In this document: one piece after another, positions 27,601-56,814 of the stretch
How the letters are laid out: each line of letters begins with the position of its first letter
How positions within the stretch are numbered: the first letter of the stretch is position 1
DNA from: Liolophura sinensis
Taxonomy: Eukaryota; Mollusca; Polyplacophora; Chitonida; Chitonidae
Assembly: GCF_032854445.1 (NCBI RefSeq)
Contig: NC_088305.1
Location: 2,547,001-2,611,000, forward strand
Reading direction: 5' to 3'
DNA length: 64,000 bases
Notes under the pieces: generated by a model
What the model was told of the DNA's origin: nothing
The model's database searches: none
What the model saw: the letters and a program-made list of their open reading frames with translations, nothing else
Made by a program: the position numbers and the translations under genes

Positions 27601-30600
27601 TGGCCCTTTCCAGCCAACATCAAACACAAATCAAATCCACCACTCACCGACTTGAGATCTGATATGAGCGACGTTGTGAACTCCTTATCCATCTGGACCG
27701 TAGACAGGACCTTCTGTAAGACGGCAAACGCCTTCTCTCTCACCTTCACGGCGTTGTGCACGAGCATAGGGAAGAGGAGCTTAGCCCAGCTCATGTACGC
27801 ATTTCCCATCTCCTTCGGGACTTGATCCTGAAGTCTGTACACACAATTCAATTATTTCATGTAGGTATACACAAAAGGTATGGGTTTTTTTATATATATT
27901 ATACCAAAGCCTTCTTGTCCTTTTCTTTGGGGGGGGGGGGATGTTGTTTTATTTGTTAATGCAGTGGTCGGTTCGTGCATTACATGTAAGCATTGTGCAG
28001 TCAAGCGTATCATTGACTATATCTGTCAATAGAATTCTCTTGAGGAAGAACCTAAATAGGGTTGCTAAACTTATCCAACTCAGCCTGTGATTTTATTAAA
28101 AGTAATTTTTCATTTGATTTCAATGTCCTTTCTTAAAATTTCTTTCACTGAAGAAACATACTTAAAACAAAAGTGTGATTAACATGATTAAGAAATATTT
28201 TATTTATTTAATTGAAGGGCGCTTTATGCCGTACAGCTACCAACAATAGGCAGTGCCTGGGAGAACCCACCAGCCTCTGCATGTTGTTGGCAGACCATCC
28301 AATGTAAGACCAGAGAGGAAGCCAGCCTCAGCTGGACTTGATTAATAAATATAAAATATGTCCCAAAATCTGAATTTTTTTTTTTCAGTTTTAACTGTAA
28401 AAGAGTAATATACTACAGTATTACTTTGATGCTTAAAAATTTAAATTTTGGCTTGTTAACTTGACGGAACACAGCTGTATTTGTAACATCACTCTATTGC
28501 AGAGGTCAGCAATACCTGGCTACAGTGTTGACAGCTTCAAACTCCACTGTTATGGACTGGCCTTTCCAGTGGTCCAAAGCATGCGCAACAGCATGCAGTA
28601 TGCCATCCACCTGAAAATACGCAACACCGTGTAAGGGGTATAATTTGTATGCAATTTCCTACTTCAAGACAAATTTCAACATATACATATTTTATTTTTC
28701 AAGTGACACATTTCGTTTGATTCTGATTCAACAATCCATCTGGTAGGGCAACTTAAGATCGTTTTGTGCAGTTTGATTAATTTCTTATCAGAAACACCCA
28801 AAGGGTTGGCATACAAAGTCAAACTTTTAGGCCTTTACGTGCTTCTTAAACTGCATTTTCAGAAACAAAATTTTAAGCGAACTACAAGATACTGTAAATA
28901 ACCATTTCGTCCATGACTAAGTTGCACATTTTTCAAGATTCTGGAAGTTTTATTGACTTTAGACATGTGCTTTGCGGGTAGGATAATATCCTACTGGGAA
29001 AATGTAAATTTTATCACCCGTAGTAATATCTCAAGACATTTCTGGTCCCCCAAAAAAGATTTTTTGTGGTCAAATTTTGAGGTCATTTAGAGTCTATGTC
29101 AGAATTATCACATTACAAGTCTAATTTATTTTTCAGTCCTGGCATTAACCTTGTATTTTTCGAAGGCATTAGCTATTGTATCAGCCAGTGTGAAATGAGC
29201 TTTGAACTGCAGGTACAAATACATTTCTGAATTCCCTTTAAGACACCTGTCTGTGTGGCTTAAAGGAATAGATCACCTTTTAACAGTGTGAGGTTTTCTG
29301 ACATTTCTTTAAAGTGAATAAAATATACATAATAATTCAAGTCCTACAGTAGACTTTATGGACGATACTTGACAAGCTGAAGCCGCAGAGCTGCGGGACA
29401 CCTGTATTTCTATAGTCAAGATAAATACATACACCCTGTAAGTATGGTTTTCATGAGGAAATGTATGTATGTAATGATTTTTAAGGTACATGACGAGGAG
29501 TCATCATCAGGTGTCCATGCATTACAATGGGCCTTTGAGTGCCAGTCCATGCTGCCTAAGTGCTGCCAAAGACACCCCACCCAGTCACATTATACTGACA
29601 ACAGGTTTCCTTGCTCTGAACTCTCATTGCCGAGCGGCAAGCAAGGCAGCAACATGTATCAATCTTTGTTATGACCAACCTGTTTTAGATCTGGTCTCTC
29701 TCGGCTTTGAAGCAGACGCTCTAAGCTGGACTTGAACTCGTGGCAGGTCGAGTCCATGTCTCCCCTAAAGTATCATGAACAAAATACCAGACCTGACACC
29801 TCACCCTGTCACATTATACTGACACCAGGTCAATCAGTCCTGTTTCCTTGCTCACCTCTCAGTGCTGAATGCCAAGCGAGGCAGTAAAAACAACTTTCAT
29901 ATGACCCGACTTGATCCTAGGTCTTCCAATTCAAGGTGGACGCTCTGACCATTAGGTCACCAAACAGGCTGTTTGGAATAAGATCATGTTACACGGCTAG
30001 CTAAATCTAACCTCCCTGTATTTTGGCTTGCTCATTATGATCCAAAAATCCTTTGTACAAAATACGAATTATATTTCAACTGCATTCACCAATCACAAAA
30101 ATGTAAAAGCAAAGAGCATGTCTATCCATTTAAAAAGAATCTATGATGTCGTTCAGCTTCAGCTTGTTGTATACAACCCAAAGTCTTTCATGAAAAAATC
30201 AAATATTTCAAGCAGCATGAAATGACCTACAAGTTGATCCACACTTCAAGTGTGCTGTAATTAGTCTGTACCTGTGTGGTGAGGAGGTGAGGAGGTAGGC
30301 ATTGCCTGGACATACACCACAGAGCCCGAGTACATGTCAGCTTGTCAACGGTCTTCTTCACACAGTCACACAAATCTGTCAGCACTCCCTTCACCTCCGC
30401 AACAGATAATACCCTGAAACATTTACATTTAATACCTTGCAAAGTTAACCCTCATCACTGTTTGTCAATTGTATACATCACAGCAAACCATATCCTCTGT
30501 TCACCACAGAGCAATTACCTCCCCTTACGTGAGATCACCCCAAAAAAGTGTTTGCTTGAAATAGCTAGGCTTGTCCGTCTCAGGACAAATAAATGCGAAA

Positions 30601-31761
30601 CTAATTTTGTTTTTTTTACATTGCATAAAATGGCTACTGTGTACCTGACAATATCTGGATCATGTAGACAGAAGCCCAGCACCTGGAGAGCTCCCTGCGC
30701 CACGCTGTCCCACTCCGTCCTGATATCATTCCTGAGGACTGCCAACACACGTTTGCCCTCTACTGTAACATCCTGAGTAAAGAGAGACAACTCCTCCTCT
30801 TTCAAATTCCTGCAACAAATATGCAGTTAACAATTCAAACTGATGCATGTTTATATGTAACAGACAAGTTGAATAATTTTAGAATGAAGTAGAAAGTACT
30901 GAAAAACCGGCCAATTCCAAAAAGCCAAGTCAAAAGTCTGCGATATAATTTTTACCTATTGCTTCCTTGAAATTGAAGTTTTTACCACCTTCAATGTTAA
31001 CTTAAAACGAATGTGTCAAAATGTAAACTTCCAGTGCCAAAAAGTAAGCACTGCTACAATTCTGACTGCATTCAGCAATGGTTAATAGGACTCGGCCTCT
31101 GATGAATGACATATCATGGGTAAGTATTGTTCGATTAGAAACTCCAGATACTTAAGAACTAGACAAGTTTACATGAGCAGTTCTTCTATAACCAAGGGAA
31201 AAAATTTAAAGATTTTCAGGAGTTTGAACAACATTTTTGAGGCAAATCTCTAATCAACTAACAACAATATATATATAACCAAATTCTGAGGCTGAAGTTC
31301 TCAGTATGACGAATAAGTAGCTCATCCTTAACAACAAAGTCAGCTAACAATGATCTAATCAGCAGACAGATGTAACCACTGACCTGCTGTAGTAGAGGCT
31401 TCATAATAGTAGGTTGGAGATATTTTTGTCATAGAATTATTGCCAGAATTATTCCAAAAAGATTGTGTGTACAAAAAAAATTCACATATGGAATATTTAT
31501 CAAGTTGAATGATATTTACTCAACAATATTTCACGTGCATGACAGCAGTCACGTTTAAGCAGAGTAACCGGAGTGAACCACCATCCTTTACCAGCTACCT
31601 TAAAAAAAACCCTGACTGGTCAAGAGGACAAAGCAACGCTATAGTCACCACACAAACCTGCAGATGATGTCATAGGCCTCGATCTTGTCATCCCGTTTTG
31701 CTGTCTTGGACTCTAATGTTGACAATAATGACATCAAATTTGCCTCTGCTCTGGACGCCAT
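145..31761 (-). CDS. RIF1: RIF1, replication timing regulatory factor 1 (27 coding exons traced, 3' end beyond window)
   Basis: RIF1 is a nuclear HEAT-repeat protein that recruits PP1 phosphatase to control origin firing and acts with 53BP1 in double-strand-break repair (family knowledge). Exons in transcript order, all GT-AG: 31658-31761 (ATG), 30645-30809, 30272-30413, 28516-28610, 27648-27834, 27157-27249, 26163-26298, 25616-25767, one of five copies of exon 9 (24369-25146), 21536-21705, 20497-20607, 19455-19612, 18650-18733, 17915-17988, 16772-16946, 15996-16100, 15065-15214, 13637-13730, 12901-13040, 12213-12401, 11495-11697, 10459-10564, 7379-7576, 6177-6256, 5196-5279, 4601-4655, 145-3603. 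Phases agree at every junction; the total closes to 2261 codons if one missing base is allowed in exon 10. Family-like stretches include LQVLGFCLHDPDIV, TRALWCMSRQCLP, AWKHLIENFALNPD, LLWNSTFSKSLALVYPETLK and LTDHQKEVL followed by LPAMYNNL. The N-terminal two thirds of the small exons form the helical HEAT region. The gene continues past the left edge, where AAG|GTCAGA is a splice donor. Exon borders are my reading by eye; one or two could shift. Confidence 0.95.
3640..3890. repeat. Dispersed intronic repeat family A, copy 1
   Basis: Shares with 12510-12770 and 26860-27120 an ordered set of words: a ...GGGTCCAGTTTTTGTCAC block, a CACAA(C/T)(T/A)AAGAG block, TCTGAATCGATTA, then an AATACTTTC...TTGCAAA block near the end. 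No coding potential and no terminal repeats that I can define; an old unnamed interspersed element. Confidence 0.6.
4069..4496. repeat. 39-bp minisatellite, 11 copies (RIF1 last-but-one traced intron)
   Basis: Eleven tandem copies of a unit containing CATTCTGTTCTCTGGGCCCA, with few substitutions. The unit length is a multiple of three, so long ORFs appear on both strands (for example 4022-4483 minus). They are repeat artefacts lying between RIF1 exons 26 and 27. Confidence 0.93.
5580..5745. repeat. Dispersed repeat family B, partial
   Basis: Contains the hallmark order of family B: a TGTACATATACTGTG...TTCTTGTGG block, GTGCTGCCACC, GACACC and CACATTATACCGACACCAGG. Short ORFs here (5506-5739) belong to the repeat. 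It lies in the intron between RIF1 exons 24 and 25. Confidence 0.6.
6336..6470 (-). mobile_element. SINE 3' region, antisense to window
   Basis: Reverse complement of the common SINE tail: TTGATTGGTGTTTTATGCCG, then AAGAATATTTCACTTATACGA, a CATTATGGTGGGAGGAAACC block and CATCCACAGGTTGCTGACAG. The tRNA-like head is not visible, so this copy is 5' truncated. Confidence 0.8.
6656..7200. repeat. 44-45-bp minisatellite, 12 copies, with degenerate tail to ~7390
   Basis: Units contain CATTCCTTTACAGGACGTAC followed by AGTCTACACTGTACCTCACC. The sequence decays into CATTCCTTTACA-containing fragments up to the donor of RIF1 exon 23 at 7379, so the array reaches the exon edge. It lies in the intron between exons 23 and 24. 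Confidence 0.92.
7693..7825 (-). mobile_element. SINE 3' region, diverged
   Basis: Matches the same tail with more substitutions and a small deletion; CATCCACAGGTTGCTGCCAG is intact. It lies just upstream of RIF1 exon 23 in transcript direction. Confidence 0.65.
8094..8268. repeat. 26-27-bp minisatellite, ~7 copies
   Basis: Tandem GAAAAGCCTGGGACCTTGAA units ending in AACACT, ATATT or AACATCT, immediately before the 90-bp exon-derived array and within the same RIF1 intron. Confidence 0.88.
8296..10535 (-). repeat. RIF1: 90-bp x ~25 minisatellite derived from the 3' end of RIF1 exon 22 and its donor
   Basis: About 25 head-to-tail copies of a 90-bp unit. The copy nearest the gene's 5' side is part of exon 22 (10459-10564). 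Each unit contains about 72 nt of exon sequence, the donor CAG|GTGAGA and the first intronic bases. Read on the minus strand it is an open 30-residue unit (ILPGWISTDVPVVEE, then PVSQFSQVRIVTC). Six donors (10459, 10369, 10279, 10189, 10099, 10009) precede the first in-frame stop, which arises where TGG becomes TAG (about 9973). Further TAG copies lie near 9790, 9710, 9530, 9070 and 8531. The copies at the low-coordinate end (8296-8460) are the most diverged. Confidence 0.92.
11165..11385. repeat. Dispersed repeat family C copy 1
   Basis: Defined by CAATTTATGCACATTTTTGA, CAAAACTACATTGGTTGGGT, a TTTTATCAGTCTACACAGAA block, AAACACCTTGCAAACATGCG and GTTGAAGAATGACAGTACC. It recurs at 37075-37215 and 45295-45440. 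Confidence 0.65.
12510..12770. repeat. Dispersed intronic repeat family A, copy 2
   Basis: Second copy of the element at 3640-3890, in the same orientation, lying between RIF1 exons 19 and 20. Confidence 0.6.
13085..13425. repeat. Dispersed repeat family B, near full length
   Basis: Runs from TTTTTCAGTCATATGACGA through TTCTTGTGGCTG, CCACCAAAGTGTTGCCGC, GTTATACAGACACTGGGCCA, ACCTCTCAGTGCCCAGCGCC, GGCAGCAACAAGTACCATTT and TTTGGTATGGCCTGACCCAG. No ORF and no recognisable protein; probably a non-autonomous element. Confidence 0.7.
13871..14640. repeat. 70-bp minisatellite, 11 exact-length copies
   Basis: Eleven copies, 770 bp in all, with only a few substitutions (CCGTAG/CCATAG, TGTT/TGTA, ACCG/ACTG). 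The unit begins GGTACAACAAACTGGCTACA. The near-identity suggests recent expansion or homogenisation. It lies in the intron between RIF1 exons 17 and 18, about 140 bp from exon 18. Confidence 0.95.
17311..17470 (-). mobile_element. SINE 3' region
   Basis: Begins with the A/T tail and GACTGGTGTTTTACTCC, then an AAGAATACTTCCCCTATACC block and GGTGGGAGGAAACCAAGCAG. It includes the GAGCCTGGGGGAAACCCACG segment missing from shorter copies. Confidence 0.75.
18786..18895 (-). mobile_element. SINE 3' fragment
   Basis: Tail segment (GATTGGTGTTTTACACCGTA, then CACTTATATGAGATGGCCGC), broken after about 100 bp. Confidence 0.65.
20040..20245. repeat. ~65-bp tandem repeat, 3 copies
   Basis: Three diverged units containing AACCAGCCAAT, TTTACATACATATTCATACA and CCAATCAG. 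They lie in the intron between RIF1 exons 11 and 12. Confidence 0.8.
22885..23032 (+). mobile_element. SINE 3' region, well preserved
   Basis: Runs from CAGCAACATGCGGATGGTCG through CATAATGCTGGCTGCCGTCG and GGTACGGCGTAAAACACCAA to an AATAAATA tail. It is among the least diverged tails in the window and lies in the intron between RIF1 exons 9 and 10. Confidence 0.82.
24369..25146 (-). repeat. RIF1: Five tandem copies of RIF1 exon 9 with both splice sites (176-bp unit)
   Basis: Unit of 176-177 bp. Each copy holds an intact 73-nt exon preceded by CTGCAG and followed by G|GTAAGTACC: 25074-25146, 24897-24969, 24721-24793, 24545-24617, 24369-24441 in transcript order. The exon reads MCVGSTKLGGNVAQSL and onward, fitting between YFDQ of exon 8 and GMLTAGTSP of exon 10. 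Copy 24545-24617 differs (MWV). Acceptor context varies: copies ending at 24793 and 24969 follow a GTTTCCTGCAG-like tract, the others a CTCTCCTGCAG tract. A degenerate partial unit lies at about 24240-24368. Because 73 is not a multiple of three, joining two copies produces TAA seven codons into the second, so one copy per mRNA is expected. Confidence 0.9.
26860..27120. repeat. Dispersed intronic repeat family A, copy 3
   Basis: Third and most diverged copy of the element at 3640-3890, ending next to the RIF1 exon 6 donor at 27157. All three copies lie in introns of the same gene and in one orientation. Confidence 0.55.
28198..28310 (-). mobile_element. SINE 3' fragment, diverged
   Basis: Recognisable by the TTTATTTA tail, a TTTATGCCGTA block and the CCTGGGAGAACCCACCAGCC and GTTGGCAGACC segments. 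The central part is partly deleted. Confidence 0.5.
29490..29965. repeat. Dispersed repeat family B, two adjacent copies
   Basis: One copy at about 29490-29760 and a second partial at about 29770-29965, both in the same direction, in the intron between RIF1 exons 3 and 4. Confidence 0.65.
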
Positions 31762-31770
31762 GGTAAAATG

Positions 31771-34411
31771 CTTTAAACAGAAAAAAAATGACAAAAATGT
31801 TAATTCACTAAAACATAGGGCAAAATTAAAATATTAGATGTTTGATCTTATGCGACCGACCCATCAAAATATCTAAATCATCCCCTCAGTGCCTAGATTT
31901 AATTCCTGCCAATTCTTCCTTTGTTAGGTGATGTAGTGTAGTCAGTGTATGGTCCATCAACTCAAAAGCTCACCCAGAAAACACCAAACAAACAGTATAC
32001 ACATATTGACATCCATGGCCTTTGAACTAGGGAACCCTTCCCTTAGAAATAAGCTGTCAAAATGTGGTATAAAGCAACACCGTTTCCTCATTTGAGCAGA
32101 AAACAAAGGGGCATAATCAAAATGAATGGTAGAATCGAAAAAATCAATTCAGGGACCATACATGTTTCACAAATATACAATTACATGTATCTCCATTACA
32201 CCTACAGCTGTAATACCTTTACATAGTTTGCCATCTTTGATTCTGACACACTTGTGTCAATATTTCTAATCCATGGGATGGAGAAGACAAGATATGACAA
32301 AACAGCTCTTCAAAGTGTCCAATTTTCCCATATATATACTTATTACTCTGAAAAAAGGTATATAAAAGCATGTCACTTCAAATTCTATATCTTTCTCCAC
32401 TGATTCGGGCCTCCCGATTTGGGTTTGGCAGGAAGTATCACATGCGTTCATTCTGACTTTCAACAATGCTCAGCAAGGATGTTTAATGCGAATGTTTAGT
32501 GGAACTGTTCACCTGTAAGTCAGTACATGACCGGCACTGGGTGCTACATTATCACAGAAGAAAAGGCTGACTGGGATTGATGCTCCCGCTATTTTGCTTT
32601 ACCCAAGAACCAAATTTATGGCATTTTGGATGATATCCTAGCTGCATACTGTTGTTTACAGGTAGGTATTTTTCGCCCGGCAATAACTATATGTGAAGTC
32701 CAAACTTAGTCCTGGATGACTTATATATACTGAAATGCAGGGACCACTGGCCATCCTTAGCCCAAGAGTTATGTCGACCCGGTATAATGCTTACAAAAGA
32801 GCTACCCACCCCGTTCAATTCTGATGCATGAGCATTGGCCTCTTCCTAAATACAAATATAGCACAGCAATTCGGAAAGCTAAAATATTTATGCACACTGT
32901 GCCACAATCGCTACTTGCCTTTACATCAACATTCTCCTGTAAATCTTAGACGAAGTCGAAAATAGGCTCGTATTTAGCAGGTTGCCGCATGCTGCCATGT
33001 TTCCAAAATATGGGTCAGCTAGGCGCACATGCGCAGCAATGGTTGCCCTTTCCATAAAATTTAGAATGAAACTGTTGCCAAGTACAACCCCACTTTTTTA
33101 CTACAAACTTAATTTGATATTTTGTACAAATTGTGTGGTCTGTCATTCTGCTCCATAGCCTTCAGACAACTGCATATTTGCACCTCCACAGTAACATGGC
33201 TTTCTGTCTGTCAGAACTGACATCCGGCTAATCAAAACAGACACATGATGAAAGGTCAATCACGCATTCGCATCTAGCAACAAACTGATTTATTAGGTCA
33301 CAGTGTCGACACGGCACATGAGCCAAAGTTACAACTGTGAATTATTTTGGATTTACCGCCCTTAAAGGCTACAGAATGTGGTAAAAATTGGCAGAGGAAC
33401 AGTGAATATCTTGGTGAACATAATTTATTGAAGTTTTGCTGGGTAAATCCATGTATTGGTTTCTTTTGCTCAGATTTTTGTGGTGCAGAGTTTCTACTCG
33501 CCAAGCTGTTTTTAAATACCACTGTTTTAACCTGGATGAATCCTCGGCTGTGATCTACGCCTTACCCCATATTAAAAGATCACAGCCGAGATCCTTGGCT
33601 ATGGATGACCACGCTTGAAGGGGCTGCGAGACGCTGCGAACAGTCATCCAGTGCTAGTCAGAACTATATATCACAGAGCCATACTGCATACAACTACTGG
33701 GTCTACCATTAAAGGTGGAATTCAGTGGTCAGTTTTCCAGCCTTACGTGAATAGGCTAATCAACAGTCAGAAACGACCTTTGGCTACGAAATCGGAAATA
33801 GTGTAACTTTCTCATCTTGAAGAACCAGGTTGGTCAGTTTTTTTTTGTTTTTTTATTTCTGCATCACGCAACACAGAGTACAGATCTGACCTTTACATAT
33901 GTCTCACCTTTTCCACAGTTTTCAAGACCACTCTACATTACAATAAATCCCATTTTTTCCAATTCCTTGTACTTCTCATTTCTGTCACCACGCACTGTCT
34001 TGTTGCCTTGCTCAACTCCCACAACTTCGCGCGAAATCACTCCCGCGGTAACAAAGATTGTTTGTGATTGGCCTATTCAACCCCACGTGACGAGAGGCTT
34101 TGGCGTTTTCTCTAAAATAATAAAACATTTCCGGTTTGGTGCTTTAGTAAAATAAATCGGAAACGGACACAATTTCCTCACTTCATCTATTACGTGAATT
34201 TTCTTGTTCTAAGACAACTCTTGTAATAGATAACAATGATTTTGTTAGTAGTAGGAAAAAGGGGCAGTTTTATGGAAACGTCTACGACAAGTAAAGCATG
34301 CCCTCCGTCTTTAGACTTCATTTCTATTCCCAGTTCGCTATTTTACAACAGTACTATTTTACAAGCAATCAGTCACCTACGTACATGTACTAGCCTCAAG
34401 AAGAAAGCAAC
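31771..34411. promoter_or_regulatory. Head-to-head RIF1/PSMD11 intergenic and 5' region
   Basis: There are 2.65 kb between the two divergent start codons. A TTTTTTCTGTTTAAAG acceptor directly 9 nt before the RIF1 ATG suggests an upstream untranslated exon in this interval. Promoter-like words are seen near 33023-33034 (GCGCACATGCGC, similar to paired NRF-1 half sites), at 34066-34071 (inverted CCAAT, GATTGG), at 34084-34091 (CACGTGAC E-box) and at 34129-34134 (TTCCGG, ETS core). Assigning any of them to a gene is inference. No coding exon or TATA box is evident. Confidence 0.4.
33543..33590. other. Perfect 14-bp inverted repeat (hairpin)
   Basis: CTCGGCTGTGATCT at 33543-33556 is followed after a 20-nt loop by its exact reverse complement at 33577-33590. 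It lies between the RIF1 and PSMD11 starts. It could be a structured RNA, a palindromic protein-binding site or the remnant of a small element. Confidence 0.75.
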
Positions 34412-53334
<18,923 letters not shown>

Positions 53335-55130
53335 AGCTCTGCAGCTGACACACACTGCCGCTACTGTTGGAGCGATTTCTGTTGAATTCTGAACTAGTGA
53401 GAGAGAGAGACTATGTTGAGGATGTTCGTGGATTTCTGTATGGACTTGACAAATAGCAATAGACGAACATGATGGGAGAAGCCAATGTTATCAGGCCTGA
53501 ACATTGCTTAGGCTGTCAGTAACATTGTGGACATGGCTCTTTAAGATCAGAAATAGGTGATGGATGAATGAGCTGTAGTAAAACGGATAAAGTGAAAAGT
53601 AAAAGGGTGGAAAAACCACCTGAAAACACAGCTGACTGTAGAGTCTTCACAGGTTTCAGTACACTATATCTGTTCACTGCTTGTCTGCATGGGTTATTTT
53701 CTGCTGTGGTATTTCTCTTGCCTTTCCTTTTGAACCTGACTTCTTCCTGAATGGGTATTTTACAGACTTGTTTGTAAGCATATTTGGTTACAGCTTTGCC
53801 ATATTTTTGATTTATTGCTTTCCTCAGTTATAGCTCTCTTCAATTATAGGTCTTTGTCACATATCATTATCAAATAATGGTAGGCTATGTTTAAGACAGT
53901 GTAACGCATCAATGTTTTGGTAACTGGAATGGTAAACATGGAGAATTACTGAAGGGTTATTTAGTCAATTGACCAGCTGGTGGCATTACCCTCTCCTATC
54001 TTTCCTAAAGAGCGACGGAACAAGTATCATTTACACTTACACATTTACACAGTTTCCGGCTTAACACCTGCAGTTGGTCCTGCTGCTATGTCTAAATTAA
54101 CACTAACCTGTTTTAACAAAACACCCACATTGCTGTCCTCTAACTTTGTGAATGTGACTTATTTGCAGGAAGTGTTTTGGAGGGGGGGAGGGGGGGGCAG
54201 TGTTTGGTCAAGCTGACAGTATCTGCCCTCAGCTGGCAATATCTCTCAGCTTAACCAGTTCATACAGTGGTCTATTAGACTCGACTGAGCCCCATGCAGA
54301 TATAAAGCTAGCAGCCACCCTGTTTTCCGTTATGAAAGCCTCAGAATTACATTGTATAGTTCATATTATATGATGTCTGATGTAATGTATTATTGTCTTC
54401 CTGAGTGTTGGATTTATTGATTTACAGTATTTCACCTAAAGTTTGGTAGGTAAAAATGCATTGTCAGAAGCACAAATAATGAGATTGTAAATAATGGTAT
54501 TATTTGATTGTGTTGCGCCATACTCAAGAATATTTCTCTTATATAGTGGAAACCTGGGTCAGGTCATAAGACTTCAAAATGATACTTGTTGCTGCCTCGC
54601 TTGGCACTCAGCACTGAGAGGTTAGAGCAAGGAAACAGGACTGGTTGGCCCAGTGTCAGTATAATGTGACTGGGTGGGATGTCATGTCTGGTGTCTTCAG
54701 CATGATACTTCAGTGGCTGCAGCACTTTGGCGGCATGGACTCTTCTTGCCACAAGAAGTACAAACACCTAATGACTCCTCGTCGTCTTATCACTGAAAAA
54801 TTGTTAGGTACAACGTTGAACCCCAGGCATTCATTCATTCATTCTTATACAACGGCAGCAAGCATTGTGGTGGGTGGACACCACGCAGATCTTGGTTGTT
54901 TGTCGTATAATTAAGACGGAGTTGTCTAAATTGCAGGTGTGTTTGATTTGATCTGACTGTTGTTTAAAGCCATACTCAGGATGTTTTTCAGTTATAACGT
55001 GGTCATCACTGTGGCTGGAGGAAATCGGGGTAAACCACTGACATTCGTTACGTAACAACAAACGTTCTAATACTGTATGTGATTTGCAGATACATGTACT
55101 TATACCATATGGTGGGAGGCTCGTGGTCCT
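53335..55130. other. Region downstream of PSMD11: 3' UTR and repeats
   Basis: The PSMD11 3' UTR begins at 53335. No canonical AATAAA was seen before the family B repeat at 54540. Only short incidental ORFs and a G-rich run at about 54180-54198 are present. No further gene is supported. Confidence 0.5.
54540..54850. repeat. Dispersed repeat family B copy, reverse orientation
   Basis: Contains GGGTCAGGTCATAAGACTTC, ACTTGTTGCTGCCTCGCTTG, CAGTATAATGTGACTGGGTG and a terminal ATTCATTCATTCATTC run. It lies downstream of PSMD11 at about the presumed end of its 3' UTR. Confidence 0.68.
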
Positions 55131-55136
55131 GAACAA

Positions 55137-56814
55137 ATGTTAGGCTGTGTAAATGATCACACAACTGTCACTGACTGGTTGCTACAGGGGCAAAAGTGGC
55201 TGTGCGGCTTCGTGCGTGTAAATACTCGTGGTCCTGAACAAATGTTAGGCTGGGTAAATGATCACACAACTGTCACTGACTGGTTGCTACAGGGGCAAAA
55301 GTCGCTGTGCGGCTTCGTGCGTGTAAATACTCGTGGTCCTGAACAAATGTTAGGCTGGGCAAATGATCACACAACTGTCACTGACTGGTTGCTACAGGGG
55401 CAAAAGTCGCTGTGCAGCTTCGTGCGTGTAAATACTCGTGGTCCTGAACAAATGTTAGGCTGGGTAAATGATCACACAACTGTAACTGACTGGTTGCTAC
55501 AGGGGCAAAAGTCACTGTGCAGCTTCGTGCGTGTAAATACTCGTGGTCCTGAACAAATGTTAGGCTGGGTAAATGATCACACAACTGTCACTGACTGGTT
55601 GCTACAGGCGCAAAAGTCGCTGTGCAGCTTCGTGCGTGTAAATACTCGTGGTCCTGAACAAATGTTAGGCTGGGCAAATGATCACATAACTGTCACTGAC
55701 TGGTTGCTACAGGGGCAAAAGTCGCTCTGGGGCTTCGTGCGTGTAAATACTCGTGGTCCTGAACAAAATGTTAGGCTGGGTAAATGATCGCACAACTGTC
55801 ACTGACTGGTTGCTACAGGCGCAAAAGTCACTGTGCAGTTTCGTGCGTGTAAATACTCGTGGTCCTGAACAAAATGTTAGGCTGGGTAAATGATCACACA
55901 ACTGTCACTGACTGGTTGCTACAGGGGCAAAAGTCGCTGTGCAGCTTCGTGCGTGTAAATACTCGTGGTCCTGAACAAATGTTAGGCTGGGCAAATGATC
56001 ACATAACTGTCACTGACTGGTTGCTACAGGGGCAAAAGTCGCTCTGGGGCTTCGTGCGTGTAAATACTCGTGGTCCTGAACAAAATGTTAGGCTGGGTAA
56101 ATGATCGCACAACTGTCACTGACTGGTTGCTACAGGCGCAAAAGTCACTGTGCAGCTTCGTGCGTGTAAATACTCGTGGTCCTGAACAAAATGTTAGGCT
56201 GGGTAAATGATCACACAACTGTCACTGACTGGTTGCTACAGGGGCAAAAGTCGCTGTGCAGCTTCGTGCGTGTAAATACTCGTGGTCCTGAACAAATGTT
56301 AGGCTGGGTCAATGATCACACAACTGTCACTGACTGGTTGCTACAGGGGCAAAAGTCACTGTGCAGCTTCGTGCGTGTAAATACTCGTGGTCCTGAACAA
56401 ATGTTAGGCTGGGTCAATGATCACACAACTGTCACTGACTGGTTGCTACAGGGGCAAAAGTGGCTGTGCGGCTTCGTGCGTGTAAATACTCGTGGTCCTG
56501 AACAAATGTTAGGCTGGGTAAATGATCACACAACTGTCACTGACTGGTTGCTACAGGGGCAAAAGTCGCTGCGCGGCTTCGTGCGTGTAAATACTCGTCC
56601 TGAACAAATGTTAGGCTGGGTAAATGATCACACAACTGTCACTGACTGGTTGCTACAGGGGCAAAAGTCGCTGTGCAGCTTCGTGGGTGTAAATACTCGT
56701 CGTCCTGAACAAATGTTAGGCTGGGTAAATGATCACACAACTGTCACTGACTGGTTGCTACAGGGGCAAAAGTTGCTGTGCGGCTTCGTGCGCGTAAATA
56801 CATGTACCAACTAG
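55137..56814. repeat. 105-bp minisatellite, ~16 copies
   Basis: Sixteen near-identical units; the forward frame reads a 35-residue unit (MLGWVNDHTTVTDWLLQGQK, then SLCSFVRVNTRGPEQ). Frame is kept for six units (55137-55787), then single-base insertions (AACAAAATG) at about 55766, 55872, 56084 and 56189 shift it, and it opens again at 56176-56814. One unit lacks 3 bp. There is no start context, splice signal or recognisable domain, so it is most likely non-coding satellite. Confidence 0.93.
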
